DNA of 64,000 nt from Microbacterium terricola (lineage in GTDB: Bacteria > Actinomycetota > Actinomycetes > Actinomycetales > Microbacteriaceae): contig NZ_AP027141.1 of NCBI RefSeq assembly GCF_027943945.1, forward strand, positions 496,001 through 560,000. The letters run 5' to 3'. Within the stretch, counting starts at the first letter, position 1. The number at the start of each line of letters is the position of its first letter. Under the pieces are notes generated by a model. That model saw only the letters and a program-made list of their open reading frames with translations. It had not been told where the DNA came from and made no database searches. The translations under genes and the position numbers were made by a program. Positions 1 to 8,401 of this stretch are shown piece by piece.

Positions 1-399
1 GGCCGGGGGATCCCGGTGCTGCCGGTGGTGAGCCACGACGCGGCGGCGCTCGAGCATCTGATCGAGTCGGTGGTCGCGGGGGAGCCGCTGCGCCGGTTCG
101 CGATCGTGACCGACGCGCGTCGCCGCGAGTTCGCGTACACGGTGTACGACGACCTCGACGACGACGGGCTGCCGGTGCGGGCCGTCGAGCCCGCGCTGAT
201 CCCGCGCGACGAGCTCGATGCCCGGCTGGCCGAGCTCGGAGCCGAGCGCCGTGACGTCACCCGGATCTCCGCCGCGATGGTCGCGCTCGTCGCCGCGCGG
301 GCGCTGACCGCCGGCCGCGAGCCCGGCCCCGCCGACGCCCTCTACCTGCGCTCGCCGGATGTCACCATGCCGGCCGGACCGAAGAAGGTGGGCGTGTGA
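1..399 (+). CDS. tsaB: TsaB, tRNA t6A biosynthesis accessory protein (5' partial)
   Basis: The reading frame is open from the first base, so the gene starts upstream of the window and only the C-terminal ~132 residues are visible. TsaB pairs with TsaD in the complex that transfers the threonylcarbamoyl group to A37 of ANN-decoding tRNAs. Visible family features are the VLPVVSHDA stretch near the start and the terminal [10 protein letters not shown] segment, which matches the usual TsaB ending. The GTG at 16 is internal and not a credible start. It overlaps rimI by 4 bases (GTGA) and heads the order tsaB-rimI-tsaD typical of actinobacteria. Confidence 0.85.
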   Translation, partial: GRGIPVLPVVSHDAAALEHLIESVVAGEPLRRFAIVTDARRREFAYTVYDDLDDDGLPVRAVEPALIPRDELDARLAELGAERRDVTRISAAMVALVAARALTAGREPGPADALYLRSPDVTMPAGPKKVGV

Positions 400-917
400 C
401 GGTGCGCACGGCCACGCCGGACGATCTCGACGCCATCATGGCGCTCGAGCGCGCGTCGTTCCCGACCGATGCCTGGTCGGACGCGATGATGCGCGCCGAG
501 CTCGCCTCGCCGCATGGGCGGTACGTCGTCGACGAGGAGGCGGGACGCATGCTCGGATACGGCGGAGTCCGCGCGGTCTCGGGAGCTGCCGACGCCGACA
601 TCCAGACGATCGCGATCGCCGAGCACGCGAGAGGCAGGGGTCGCGGGCGGACCCTGCTTCGCGAGCTGCTCGCGACCGCGCGCGACCGCGGAGCGCGCGA
701 CCTGTTCCTGGAGGTGCGGGCCGACAACCCGGTCGCGCAGGCGCTGTACGCCTCGGAGGGCTTCGCCGAGATCGGCCGGCGCCCCCGCTACTACCAGCCG
801 GACGACATCGACGCGGTCATCATGCAGCTCGACCTGGTCGCGTGGGCGGCCGCGCGCACGTCGATGGGCTCCGTGGCCGGGAGCGGCGCCGCGGCGGATG
901 CGGGGGCATGCACATGA
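396..917 (+). CDS. rimI: RimI, ribosomal protein S18-alanine N-acetyltransferase
   Basis: A GNAT-fold acetyltransferase of 173 residues expected to acetylate the N-terminal alanine of ribosomal protein S18 using acetyl-CoA. The acetyl-CoA binding loop is seen as [11 protein letters not shown] (about residues 75-85), followed by the typical [20 protein letters not shown] strand-helix block split over residues 107-126. The GTG start overlaps the tsaB stop by 4 bases and the stop overlaps the tsaD ATG, so translation is probably coupled. The last 25 residues are Ala/Gly-rich and outside the GNAT fold. The position between tsaB and tsaD supports RimI over a generic GNAT. Confidence 0.85.
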   Translation: MTVRTATPDDLDAIMALERASFPTDAWSDAMMRAELASPHGRYVVDEEAGRMLGYGGVRAVSGAADADIQTIAIAEHARGRGRGRTLLRELLATARDRGARDLFLEVRADNPVAQALYASEGFAEIGRRPRYYQPDDIDAVIMQLDLVAWAAARTSMGSVAGSGAAADAGACT

Positions 918-2041
918 GCGCGCACGAACCCCTGGTGCTGGGCATCGAGACCAGCTGCGACGAGACCGGCATCGGCATCGTCCGCGGCCGCACGCTGCTC
1001 AGCAACACCATCGCGAGCAGCATGGACGAGCACTCCCGCTACGGCGGAGTCGTCCCCGAGGTGGCCGCGCGCGCCCACCTCGAGGCGCTGCAGCCCAGCA
1101 TCGAGGCGGCGCTCGCCGAGGCCGGATCCGCGCTCGACCTGGACGGCCCCCTCGCGCTGACCGACCTCGACGCGATCGCGGTCACCAGCGGCCCGGGCCT
1201 CGCCGGAGCGCTGATGGTCGGCGTCGGCGCCGCGAAGGCACTGGCCGTCTCGCTCGACAAGCCGCTCTACGCGGTCAACCACCTGGTCGGCCACATCGCC
1301 GCCGACATCCTCGACGCCGAGGCCGGTCCGCTCGAGTACCCGACGGTGGCGCTGCTGGTCAGCGGCGGGCACACCTCGCTCCTGCTCGTGCGCGACCTCA
1401 CCACCGACGTCGAGCTGCTCGGCGAGACCATGGACGACGCCGCCGGCGAGGCGTTCGACAAGGTGGCGCGCATCCTCGGGCTGCCGTATCCGGGCGGGCC
1501 CGAGATCGACCGTGCGGCGGTCGGCGCCGACCCGACCGCCATCCGGTTCCCGCGGGGGCTGTCCCGGGCATCCGACATGGAGAAGCACCGCTACGACTTC
1601 TCGTTCTCGGGGCTGAAGACCGCCGTGGCGCGGTGGATAGAGCAGCAGCCCCTTCGACAGGCTCAGGAACCGGATGTCGAGTGGACCGTGCCCGTCGGGG
1701 AGGTCGCCGCATCCTTCCGAGAAGCGGTCGTCGACGTGCTGGTCACCAAGGCGCTCGACGCCTGCGCGCGCCACGACGTGCCCCGACTGCTGCTGGGCGG
1801 GGGTGTCATCGCCAATCGCCGCCTGCGCGAGGTGGCGATCGAGCGCGCCGCGGCGGCGGGGGTGACAGTGCGGATCCCGCCGCTGTCGCTGTGCACCGAC
1901 AACGGCGCGATGATCGCCGCGCTGGCCTCGGAGCTGATCATGTCGGGCCGCCGACCCTCGACCCTCGCGTTCGGAGCGGATTCGACGCTGCCGGTCACGG
2001 AGATCCAGATCGCGGAGGCGGATGCGGGGGCCGCGGCATGA
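914..2041 (+). CDS. tsaD: TsaD, tRNA N6-adenosine threonylcarbamoyltransferase
   Basis: Catalytic subunit of t6A37 synthesis, about 375 residues against the usual 340-360. The ASKHA-fold opening [16 protein letters not shown] and the metal-binding NHLVGH motif are both present, as are SGGHTSLLL and the C-terminal [10 protein letters not shown] region. I chose the ATG at 914 because it overlaps the rimI stop (ATGA); an in-frame ATG at 908 would add only two residues. The extra length comes partly from residues ~246-253 (LRQAQEP), encoded by a dispersed palindromic-repeat copy at 1650-1671 inserted in frame between two conserved blocks. The stop overlaps the next gene. Confidence 0.9.
   Translation: MSAHEPLVLGIETSCDETGIGIVRGRTLLSNTIASSMDEHSRYGGVVPEVAARAHLEALQPSIEAALAEAGSALDLDGPLALTDLDAIAVTSGPGLAGALMVGVGAAKALAVSLDKPLYAVNHLVGHIAADILDAEAGPLEYPTVALLVSGGHTSLLLVRDLTTDVELLGETMDDAAGEAFDKVARILGLPYPGGPEIDRAAVGADPTAIRFPRGLSRASDMEKHRYDFSFSGLKTAVARWIEQQPLRQAQEPDVEWTVPVGEVAASFREAVVDVLVTKALDACARHDVPRLLLGGGVIANRRLREVAIERAAAAGVTVRIPPLSLCTDNGAMIAALASELIMSGRRPSTLAFGADSTLPVTEIQIAEADAGAAA
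1650..1671 (+). repeat. Dispersed repeat copy inside tsaD
   Basis: Core CTTCGACAGGCTCAGGAA. The same 22 bases occur in reverse complement at 49517-49538, and a near copy sits twice as an inverted pair inside pcrA (57139-57197). It adds about seven residues in frame to TsaD. Confidence 0.75.
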
Positions 2042-2523
2042 GCGCCGGCGCGGATGACGCGGGCGCGGCCGGCGGGCGAACAGAGGATGCCGGGGCGTCC
2101 GCGCCGCAGATCGAGGCGCCGTCGAGCGACGTCGAGCCCGTGACCGACACCACGCGGCTGCCGGGGGAGCACCGCGGCGGGTTCTCGCGGCTGCCGACCG
2201 GACCGGTCGACATCGCCCTGCCGGGGTTCGAGATCCCCGCCGACCTGGACATGGACTGGTACGCGCCCGAGCCCGCGCCGCTGCGGCGCGGCATGGCCGC
2301 GTGGGCGCTGGGCTTCTCGATCGCGGGGCTGGTCGTCTCGTTCTTCGTCGGCTGGGGGTTCCCGATCGGGCTCGCGGGCGCGGTGTCGGCGATCATCGCC
2401 CTGCGTCGCCCGCTGGAGCCGCGCGGCGTCGCGATCTGGGCCCTCGTGCTGGGGATCGTCTCGATCCTCTTCAGCATCGGCTGGCTGCTCTGGGCCGCCA
2501 GCCGCACCAACCTGTTCGGCTGA
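2038..2523 (+). CDS. DUF4190-like small membrane protein
   Basis: 161 residues; ATG overlaps the tsaD stop. The first ~85 residues are acidic, Ala/Pro/Asp-rich and probably disordered in the cytoplasm. The C-terminal half has two hydrophobic helices (about residues 90-120 and 128-152) joined by the short basic loop RRPLEPRG, the pattern of DUF4190-type proteins of actinobacteria. No catalytic motif is visible and the function is unknown. Co-transcription with tsaD is likely from the overlap, but a functional link to t6A synthesis cannot be inferred. Confidence 0.7.
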   Translation: MSAGADDAGAAGGRTEDAGASAPQIEAPSSDVEPVTDTTRLPGEHRGGFSRLPTGPVDIALPGFEIPADLDMDWYAPEPAPLRRGMAAWALGFSIAGLVVSFFVGWGFPIGLAGAVSAIIALRRPLEPRGVAIWALVLGIVSILFSIGWLLWAASRTNLFG

Positions 2524-2550
2524 GCCCCCCGCATCCGCATCCGCATTCCC

Positions 2551-2630
2551 CGCGAGATCACGTGATCTCGGCGAGCGCACACGTTCTGGGCGTCAACAAC
2601 GGGTGGTCTCGCCCAGATCACGTGATCTCG
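2551..2630. repeat. 80-bp intergenic repeat with paired GATCACGTGATC palindromes (copy 1)
   Basis: Two copies of the palindrome AGATCACGTGATCTCG sit at each end of an 80-base unit. A second copy of the same length and order lies at 9857-9936, with conserved spacer words such as CACACGT and GTC. Both are in intergenic space downstream of genes. Confidence 0.8.
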
Positions 2631-2649
2631 GCAGCAGAGCGGGAGCGAG

Positions 2650-3852
2650 CTACACGCGGTCGGCGAGCACTGCCAGGCGTGACGAGCCCACTCGTGTGAG
2701 GAACAGGGTCGCCGACTGCGAGCCGCGCAGATGCAGCTGCCGACGGAACGCGGCCGGGTCGATGTCGACGCCGCGCTTCTTGATCTCGAGGGTGCCGATG
2801 TCGGCGGCGCGCAAGGCCGCGCTGAGCGCCTTCGGCTTCGCGGGCAGGACCTCGCGCACCCGGAACGACTGCACGAACGGGCTCGTCAGCGCAGCATCCG
2901 AGGTGAGGTACGCGATGTGCTCGTCGAGCATGCCCGCATCCAGCGACCGTGCGACGTCGCCGATCAGGCGCGCCCGGATCACCGCGCCGTCCGGCTCGTG
3001 CAGGAACTCCCCGAGCGCCCGCACCGGCTCGTCCTCCGCATCGGCCGCCCCGGTCAGCTCCCACGTCTGCTCACCCCGGGTCACCAGCGCTGCGCGTCCC
3101 ACGCCCGGTCGCGCGAGCGCGCCCGACCAGAGGACCAGCTCGATCGTCGAGCCGTCGGCGCTCACCCACTGCGCCTCGACCCCGTCAGGGATCAGCGCGC
3201 GGTCGAGCCCCGGCCCGAGCTTCACCCCGGCCGGGACGCGGCCGATCAGCTCGAACACCCAGTCCAGCGACGGCGACCAGTCCTCCGGCCGCGTGCGCGC
3301 CGTCTCGCTGTGTCCCGAGGTGCGACGGGCCGGGTCGAGCCACAGCGCCTCGACCGGGAGAGCGGATGCTGTCGCCTCCACCCACTCCTCGGCGGTCCCT
3401 CCGCTGACGGTCACCGCATCGCCGAACGGCGCGAGGTTGTAGGCGGCCAGGGCCGCGGTCACCGGGTCGGCGTCGACCGCGTGCACCCGCAGCCCGAGCG
3501 CGGCGAACCCGAGCGCGTCGCCGCCGATGCCGCAGCCGAGGTCGGCCACAGAGCCGATCCCCGCATCGCGGAACCGTCCGGCGTGTCGTGCCGCCACCGA
3601 CAGGCGGGTGGACTGCTCCAGGCCGGCGCGGGTGAACAGCATCCGCTCGGCGAAGCCGCCGAACTTCGCCTTCGCCTTCTCGCGCAGCCGTGCCTGCCCC
3701 ACGACGGCCGACACGAGGTCGGGGGAGTGACCGGCCGCACGCAGCCGCGAGACCGTCCGCGCCACCTCGTCGGTCGAGGCGATCGGGCCGACCTCGTCGA
3801 GCAGCCGCAGCCCGTCGGGGGTGAGGAGCGCGGTGAGCTCGGACATGTCCAT
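2650..3852 (-). CDS. Class I SAM-dependent methyltransferase with THUMP-like C-terminal domain
   Basis: 400 residues. The SAM-binding glycine motif VADLGCGIGGDA lies at residues 102-113, the acidic ribose-binding end of strand 2 is VHAVDAD (~122-128), and WLDPARR (171-177) resembles the DPPR/NPPY motif of RNA and DNA methyltransferases. The C-terminal ~130 residues match the THUMP-like domain that accompanies this family in actinobacteria. An RNA target is therefore plausible but not shown. The ATG at 3852 is favoured because TAGGCT lies exactly six bases upstream, as in other leaderless genes here. It diverges from groES. Confidence 0.75.
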   Translation of the reverse strand: MDMSELTALLTPDGLRLLDEVGPIASTDEVARTVSRLRAAGHSPDLVSAVVGQARLREKAKAKFGGFAERMLFTRAGLEQSTRLSVAARHAGRFRDAGIGSVADLGCGIGGDALGFAALGLRVHAVDADPVTAALAAYNLAPFGDAVTVSGGTAEEWVEATASALPVEALWLDPARRTSGHSETARTRPEDWSPSLDWVFELIGRVPAGVKLGPGLDRALIPDGVEAQWVSADGSTIELVLWSGALARPGVGRAALVTRGEQTWELTGAADAEDEPVRALGEFLHEPDGAVIRARLIGDVARSLDAGMLDEHIAYLTSDAALTSPFVQSFRVREVLPAKPKALSAALRAADIGTLEIKKRGVDIDPAAFRRQLHLRGSQSATLFLTRVGSSRLAVLADRV

Positions 3853-3858
3853 CGGCCC

Positions 3859-3864
3859 AGCCTA
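3859..3864 (-). promoter_or_regulatory. -10 hexamer TAGGCT of a leaderless promoter
   Basis: On the minus strand TAGGCT is followed by six bases and then the ATG of the methyltransferase at 3852. Confidence 0.6.
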
Positions 3865-3910
3865 CGGTTCGGCCGGCCGCCCGACGTCGGTGACCGGCAC
3901 CGTCACACGG

Positions 3911-3937
3911 TTGGCACTCGCGTTGCATGAGTGCCAG
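3911..3937 (+). promoter_or_regulatory. CIRCE operator 1 (HrcA)
   Basis: TTGGCACTC, nine-base spacer, GAGTGCCAG: near-perfect CIRCE inverted repeat. It overlaps the -35 of the groES promoter, so HrcA binding should block RNA polymerase. Confidence 0.9.
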
Positions 3938-3951
3938 CAACTGCCTAGACT
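3923..3951 (+). promoter_or_regulatory. groES promoter
   Basis: TTGCAT at 3923-3928 and TAGACT at 3946-3951 with a 17-base spacer. The expected start of transcription (~3958) falls within CIRCE 2. Confidence 0.7.
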
Positions 3952-3955
3952 GGCG

Positions 3956-3982
3956 TTAGCACTCTCACGGTGTGAGTGCGAA
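3956..3982 (+). promoter_or_regulatory. CIRCE operator 2 (HrcA)
   Basis: TTAGCACTC, nine-base spacer, GAGTGCGAA. Together with the upstream copy it brackets the -10 and the start of transcription. Confidence 0.93.
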
Positions 3983-4014
3983 TGAGTCTTGAAGTTCTGA
4001 GAAAGAGGTAGACC

Positions 4015-4311
4015 GTGTCGGTTTCCATCAAGCCGCTCGAGGACCGCATCGTCATCAAGCAGGTCGAGGCCGAGCAGACCACGTCCAGCGGTCTGGTCAT
4101 CCCCGACACCGCCAAGGAGAAGCCCCAGGAGGGCGAGGTCGTGGCCGTGGGTCCCGGTCGCATCGACGACAACGGCAACCGCGTGCCGCTCGACGTCGCT
4201 GTGGGCGACCGCGTGATCTACAGCAAGTACGGCGGCACCGAGGTCAAGTTCGGTGCAGACGAGTTCCTCGTGCTCTCGGCTCGCGACGTCCTGGCGGTCG
4301 TCGTCCGCTGA
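4015..4311 (+). CDS. groES: Co-chaperonin GroES (Hsp10)
   Basis: 98 residues, the normal length of the heptameric lid of the GroEL folding chamber. The N-terminal [13 protein letters not shown], the mobile-loop region around residues 20-35 ([15 protein letters not shown]) and the C-terminal [20 protein letters not shown] are all textbook. GTG start with a GAAAGAGG ribosome binding site 6 bases upstream. It is monocistronic here: a strong terminator follows directly and groEL is not adjacent, as in many actinobacteria where groEL lies elsewhere. Heat-shock control by HrcA is read from the two CIRCE boxes. Confidence 0.97.
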   Translation: MSVSIKPLEDRIVIKQVEAEQTTSSGLVIPDTAKEKPQEGEVVAVGPGRIDDNGNRVPLDVAVGDRVIYSKYGGTEVKFGADEFLVLSARDVLAVVVR

Positions 4312-4326
4312 CGAAAGCTCTGAAAG

Positions 4327-4356
4327 AGCCCGGATGCTGCGGCATCCGGGCTTTTT
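4327..4356 (+). terminator. Rho-independent terminator of groES
   Basis: Perfect 11-bp stem AGCCCGGATGC / GCATCCGGGCT with a TGCG loop followed by TTTTT. Confidence 0.9.
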
Positions 4357-4364
4357 CGTGCGCC

Positions 4365-4370
4365 TAGGCT
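4365..4370 (+). promoter_or_regulatory. -10 hexamer TAGGCT of a leaderless promoter
   Basis: Six bases before the GTG of the RarD-like gene at 4377. Confidence 0.6.
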
Positions 4371-4376
4371 GGGGAG

Positions 4377-5303
4377 GTGAAGCAGACCGATCCGTCCCAG
4401 CAGCATGTCCTGGGCGGGGTCTACGCCTTCATCGCCTACTTCCTGTGGGGCTTCATGCCCCTCTACTTCCTGCTGCTGGCGCCGACCGGGCCGTGGGAGG
4501 TCGTCGCCTGGCGGGTGCTGCTCTCGCTGGTCTTCTGCGCCATCCTGCTGACCGTCACGCGGACGTGGGGAGCGCTCGTCGCGATCATGCGGCAGCCGCG
4601 GCTGATGCTGCTGACGGCGGTCGCCGGCATCCTGATCTACGTCAACTGGCAGGTGTTCCTGATCGGGACGCTCACCGGCCACGTCATCGAGACGAGCCTC
4701 GGCTACTTCATCAACCCGATCGTCACGGTGCTGCTCGGCGTCATCGTGCTGCGCGAGCGCATGCGCGTGACCCAGTGGGTCGCGATCGGCATCGCCGCGC
4801 TCGCCGTCGGGGTGATCGTCGTGGGGTACGGCGCCTTCCCGTGGATCGCCCTCTCGCTCGCGGCGTCGTTCGGCCTCTACGGACTGGTGAAGAAGCAGAT
4901 CGGGCCGTCGGTCGACGCCGTCAGCGGGCTCACGCTCGAGACGCTGTGGCTCTCGCCGGTCGCGGCGGTGCAGCTCGCGCTCGTCGCCGCGACGACGGGC
5001 ATCACGATGGGCAGCGCCGGCATCGGCCACGCGGTGCTGCTCTGCCTGGCGGGCGTGGTCACCGCCACGCCGCTGCTGTTCTTCGCGGCCGGCACGCGCC
5101 GGGCGCCGCTCAGTCTCGTGGGGCTGCTGCAGTTCCTCACGCCGGTGATGCAGTTCATCATCGGCGCGTGGCTGCTCGGCGAGCCGATGCCGCTCGAGCG
5201 CTGGATCGGCTTCGCGCTGGTCTGGGTCGCCCTGATCGTGCTGACGGTCGACTCGCTCGTCGCCGCGCGCCGCTCGCGGGCGGCTGTCGCCGAGGTGGTC
5301 TGA
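4377..5303 (+). CDS. rarD: EamA-family permease, RarD-like
   Basis: 308 residues with about ten hydrophobic helices in two EamA repeats. The opening GGVYAFIAYFLWGFMPLYF and internal QVFLIGTLTGHVIETSLGYF are characteristic of the RarD branch of the drug/metabolite transporter superfamily. Substrate is unknown; RarD of E. coli is linked only loosely to chloramphenicol sensitivity. GTG start with a TAGGCT -10 six bases upstream and no separate ribosome binding site, so translation is probably leaderless. The gene is convergent with csoR, separated by short CCCCGGCTCAGC-type direct repeats at 5304-5340. Confidence 0.85.
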   Translation: MKQTDPSQQHVLGGVYAFIAYFLWGFMPLYFLLLAPTGPWEVVAWRVLLSLVFCAILLTVTRTWGALVAIMRQPRLMLLTAVAGILIYVNWQVFLIGTLTGHVIETSLGYFINPIVTVLLGVIVLRERMRVTQWVAIGIAALAVGVIVVGYGAFPWIALSLAASFGLYGLVKKQIGPSVDAVSGLTLETLWLSPVAAVQLALVAATTGITMGSAGIGHAVLLCLAGVVTATPLLFFAAGTRRAPLSLVGLLQFLTPVMQFIIGAWLLGEPMPLERWIGFALVWVALIVLTVDSLVAARRSRAAVAEVV

Positions 5304-5337
5304 CCCCGGCTCAGCACCCCGGCTCAGCGTCCGGGGC

Positions 5338-5640
5338 TCAGCGCACCAGCCGCGCGATCGCCTGGGTCGCCTCGCTGATCTTCGCCTCCGCCTCGTCGCC
5401 GCCGGCGCGAGCGGCATCCAGCACGCAGTGCCGCAGGTGGTCGTCGAGGAGACCCAGGGCGACGGCCTCGAGCGCGGAGGTCATCGCGCTGATCTGCGTG
5501 AGGATGTCGATGCAGTACTTCTCGTCCTCGACCATGCCGCGGATGCCCCTCGCCTGGCCCTCGATGCGCTTGAGCCGGTTGAGGTACTTGTCGCGATCGG
5601 TGATGTAGCCGTGGTGCGCGTGAGTGGTCGTGTCGGTCAT
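5338..5640 (-). CDS. csoR: CsoR, copper-sensing transcriptional repressor
   Basis: 100-residue all-helical repressor that binds operators without copper and releases them on Cu(I) binding. The Cu(I) ligand set is present with the right spacing: Cys43 (YCIDIL), His68 and Cys72 (HLRHC), equivalent to C36/H61/C65 of the Mycobacterium protein. The N-terminus has an added His-containing segment (HAHH). Its ATG overlaps the copA stop, giving copZ-copA-csoR as one operon. Two candidate operators in the window (8203-8219 and 47888-47904) suggest it controls both this operon and the copB ATPase. Confidence 0.9.
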   Translation of the reverse strand: MTDTTTHAHHGYITDRDKYLNRLKRIEGQARGIRGMVEDEKYCIDILTQISAMTSALEAVALGLLDDHLRHCVLDAARAGGDEAEAKISEATQAIARLVR

Positions 5641-7952
5641 GAGTGCTCCTCGGACAGGGGACGGAAGCGGCGCAGCCGCAGGCTGTTGCCCACGACGAAC
5701 ACCGACGAGAAGGCCATCGCCGCGCCGGCGATCATGGGATTGAGCAGGCCGAGAGCGGCGAGGGGGATCGCGGCGACGTTGTAGGCGAAGGCCCAGAACA
5801 GGTTGACCTTGATCGTGCCGAGCGTCGCGCGCGAGAGGCGGATCGCGTCGGCCGCGCCACGGAGGTCGCCGCGGACGAGAGTGATGTCGGATGCCTGGAT
5901 GGCAGCATCCGCTCCCGTGCCCATCGCGATGCCCAGGTCGGCCTGCGCGAGGGCGGCGGCGTCATTGACACCGTCGCCGACCATCGCGACGATCCGGCCG
6001 TCGTCCTGCAGCTGCCGGATGACGGCGACCTTGTCCGCCGGCAGCACGCCCGCGACGACCCGGTCGATCCCGACCTCGGCCGCGACCTGCCGGGCCACCT
6101 CTTCGCGGTCGCCGGTCAGCAGAACCGGATCGAGGCCCAGCCCGCGCAGCCGGGCGATCGCCTCGCCGCTCGTGGGCTTGACCCCGTCGGCGACGGTGAG
6201 CACGCCGCGCACCTCTCCGTCGACGGCGACGAAGACGGCGGTGCGGCCGGAACGGGCGGCGTCGGCAGCGGTCGTGAGCAGAGCAGGGGACGGATGCTGC
6301 GACCACGCCGCGAGCAGGCGCTCCGTGCCGACGAGCACCGCGTGCCCCTCGACGGTGCCCACGACGCCCTGGCCGGGCGTGCTCTGGAACGACTCGACCG
6401 CGGGCAGCGGACCGGCCTTGCCCGCGGCGCGCGCGATGGCCTGGGCGATCGGGTGCTCGGAGGCATCCTCGACCGCACCGGCCAGACGCAGCAGTGCGGC
6501 GGTGTCACCGTCCGTGGCGGTCACGCCGGCGAGCTCCATGCGGCCGGTGGTGACGGTGCCGGTCTTGTCGAGCACGACGGTGTCGACCCGGCGGGTGGAC
6601 TCGAGCACCTCCGGGCCGGTGATGAGGATGCCGAGCTGCGCGCCGCGGCCGGTGCCGACGAGGAGCGCGGTCGGGGTGGCGAGGCCCAGCGCGCACGGGC
6701 ACGCGATGATGAGCACGGCCACTGCGGCGGTGAAGGCCATGGCGGGGTCGGCGCCGGTGAGGAGCCAGGCCACCAGGGTCACGGCGGCGATGACGAGCAC
6801 GATCGGCACGAAGACGCCCGCGATGCGGTCGGCGAGTCGCTGCACGTCGGCCTTGCCCGACTGGGCCTGCTCCACCATCCGCGCGATCTGGGCCAGCTGG
6901 GTGTCGGCGCCGACCCGCGTCGCGCGCACGACGAGGCGACCGCCGGCATTCACGGTCGCGCCGATCACCGCATCGCCGGGGGTGACCTCGACCGGCATCG
7001 ACTCGCCCGTGACGAGGGATGCGTCGACCGCGGACGAGCCGTCGACGACGACGCCGTCGGTGGCGATCTTCTCGCCCGGGCGAACGATGAACTCGTCGCC
7101 GACGCGGAGCTCGGCGATCGGGATCCGCATCTCGGCCCGCGCGCTCTCGCCGGTCTTGTGAGGAGAATCGGCGAATCGAGGAGAATCTGCGTGCCGCGCG
7201 TCCTCAGAACGCCGATTCTCCTCGCGAAGCGGGCGGAGCACGGCGACATCCTTCGCACCGAGGCGCAGCAGCGCGTGCAGCGCGTGCCCGGCGCGGCGCT
7301 TCGAGCGGACCTCGAAGTAGCGCCCGGCCAGCACGAACATGGTCACGCCCGCCGCGACCTCGAAGTACACGTTGCCGAGCCCGTCGCCCGGTGACACCGT
7401 CCATTCGAAGCCGTGCGTCATCCCGGGCATGCCGGCGTGGCCGAAGAACAGGGCCACGAGCGACCACAGGTACGCGGCCGAGACGCCGATCGAGATCAGG
7501 GTGTCCATCGTCGCGGCGCCGTGGCGCAGATTGACGGCCGCGGCGCGGTGGAACGGCCAGGCGCCCCACACGACCACCGGCGTCGCCAGGGCGAGCGAGA
7601 CCCACTGCCAGTAGGTGAACTGCAGCGCGGGCACCATCGCGAGGACTATCACCGGCACACTCAGCACGATCGCCCCGATCAGGCGACGGCGCAGACCGGT
7701 GAGCTCGCGGTCCTCGACCGGCTCCTCAGCCACCGGCACCTGGGCGGTGTACCCCGTCTTCTCGATCTCGGCGATGAGCAGGCCGGGGTCGAGGCCGGCC
7801 GGGCCGGTGACGACCGCCTTCTCGGTCGCATAGTTGACGGATGCCGTGACCCCGTCGATGCGATCGAGCCGCTTCTCGATGCGCGCGGCGCAGGAGGCGC
7901 AGGTCATCCCGCCGATCTCGAGATCGATGCGGGTGGCGGTCGGTGCTGACAT
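5637..7952 (-). CDS. copA: CopA, P1B-1-type Cu(I)-exporting ATPase
   Basis: 771 residues. An N-terminal heavy-metal domain carries GMTCASC (residues 15-21). Then come eight membrane helices, the TGES phosphatase motif, the ion-site CPC (IACPCALG) in helix 6, the phosphorylated DKTGT, the SEHP nucleotide motif and [10 protein letters not shown]. These define a Cu(I) exporter. Residues ~244-265 are an unusual Arg/Asp/Ser-rich insert before the actuator domain. It is encoded by a 14-bp inverted repeat (7160-7223), apparently an in-frame palindromic insertion. Start is coupled to the copZ stop (TGATG), end to csoR (ATGA). Confidence 0.93.
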   Translation of the reverse strand: MSAPTATRIDLEIGGMTCASCAARIEKRLDRIDGVTASVNYATEKAVVTGPAGLDPGLLIAEIEKTGYTAQVPVAEEPVEDRELTGLRRRLIGAIVLSVPVIVLAMVPALQFTYWQWVSLALATPVVVWGAWPFHRAAAVNLRHGAATMDTLISIGVSAAYLWSLVALFFGHAGMPGMTHGFEWTVSPGDGLGNVYFEVAAGVTMFVLAGRYFEVRSKRRAGHALHALLRLGAKDVAVLRPLREENRRSEDARHADSPRFADSPHKTGESARAEMRIPIAELRVGDEFIVRPGEKIATDGVVVDGSSAVDASLVTGESMPVEVTPGDAVIGATVNAGGRLVVRATRVGADTQLAQIARMVEQAQSGKADVQRLADRIAGVFVPIVLVIAAVTLVAWLLTGADPAMAFTAAVAVLIIACPCALGLATPTALLVGTGRGAQLGILITGPEVLESTRRVDTVVLDKTGTVTTGRMELAGVTATDGDTAALLRLAGAVEDASEHPIAQAIARAAGKAGPLPAVESFQSTPGQGVVGTVEGHAVLVGTERLLAAWSQHPSPALLTTAADAARSGRTAVFVAVDGEVRGVLTVADGVKPTSGEAIARLRGLGLDPVLLTGDREEVARQVAAEVGIDRVVAGVLPADKVAVIRQLQDDGRIVAMVGDGVNDAAALAQADLGIAMGTGADAAIQASDITLVRGDLRGAADAIRLSRATLGTIKVNLFWAFAYNVAAIPLAALGLLNPMIAGAAMAFSSVFVVGNSLRLRRFRPLSEEHS
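7160..7223. repeat. Inverted repeat inserted in copA
   Basis: Arms GAGGAGAATCGGCG (7160-7173) and its exact complement (7210-7223), with a third near copy GAGGAGAATCTGCG at 7178-7191. The insert keeps the copA frame and lies in a non-conserved loop between membrane helices and the actuator domain. Confidence 0.7.
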
Positions 7953-8161
7953 CAGGCGCGGACGGCGGCGTAGCCCGCCTCGTCGACCGCCGCGATGACG
8001 GCGGCGTCATCCAGCGCGCCGGCGGCGGTGACGACGAGGCGTCCGTCCGTCGCGCTGACCTCGACGGTCTCGATGCCGGGGAGCTGTCCGACCTCGCGGC
8101 GCACCGCGGCCTCGCAGTGCCCACAGCTCATGCCGGTCACCTGGTACTCGTTCGCGGTCAT
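7952..8161 (-). CDS. copZ: CopZ-like copper chaperone
   Basis: 69-residue heavy-metal-associated domain with the Cu(I)-binding GMSCGHC motif at residues 10-16 and the usual beta-alpha-beta-beta-alpha-beta pattern. It should hand Cu(I) to the neighbouring CopA. ATG is preceded by AAGGAG at good distance. It is the first gene of the operon and lies just downstream of a CsoR box. Its stop overlaps the copA start by one base. Confidence 0.92.
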   Translation of the reverse strand: MTANEYQVTGMSCGHCEAAVRREVGQLPGIETVEVSATDGRLVVTAAGALDDAAVIAAVDEAGYAAVRA

Positions 8162-8202
8162 GTCTTCTCCTTGCGTCTCGGGGGTTCTCCGGAACCAACG
8201 AT

Positions 8203-8219
8203 ATACCCGGTGGGGGTAT
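8203..8219 (-). promoter_or_regulatory. CsoR operator upstream of copZ
   Basis: ATACCCGGTGGGGGTAT, the GC-tract pseudo-palindrome with flanking TA that CsoR proteins bind. On the minus strand it reads into GGGTATATC, so it overlaps the likely -10 of the copZ promoter. The copB promoter has the nearly identical ATACCCCATGGGGGTAT. Confidence 0.85.
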
Positions 8220-8401
8220 TCCCGGGCCGGGGCGACGTATCCCGCCTCCTGCTCGGTGCATGCGTCGTTATAGAAACGAGATGACCTTGTTTCGCATCGT
8301 TAACGAATGGCAACATCCGTGAGACCCCGTCCCTACTAGGTTGAGACCAACCCGAGGCGGCGCCCGAGCCGTTTCTGTGTCCATCCATAACAAGGAGCAA
8401 T

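Noticed and set aside
2731-3930. Plus-strand open frame of 399 codons opposite the methyltransferase
   Set aside because: Arg-rich low-complexity product, no start signals, and the minus-strand protein has clear SAM motifs.
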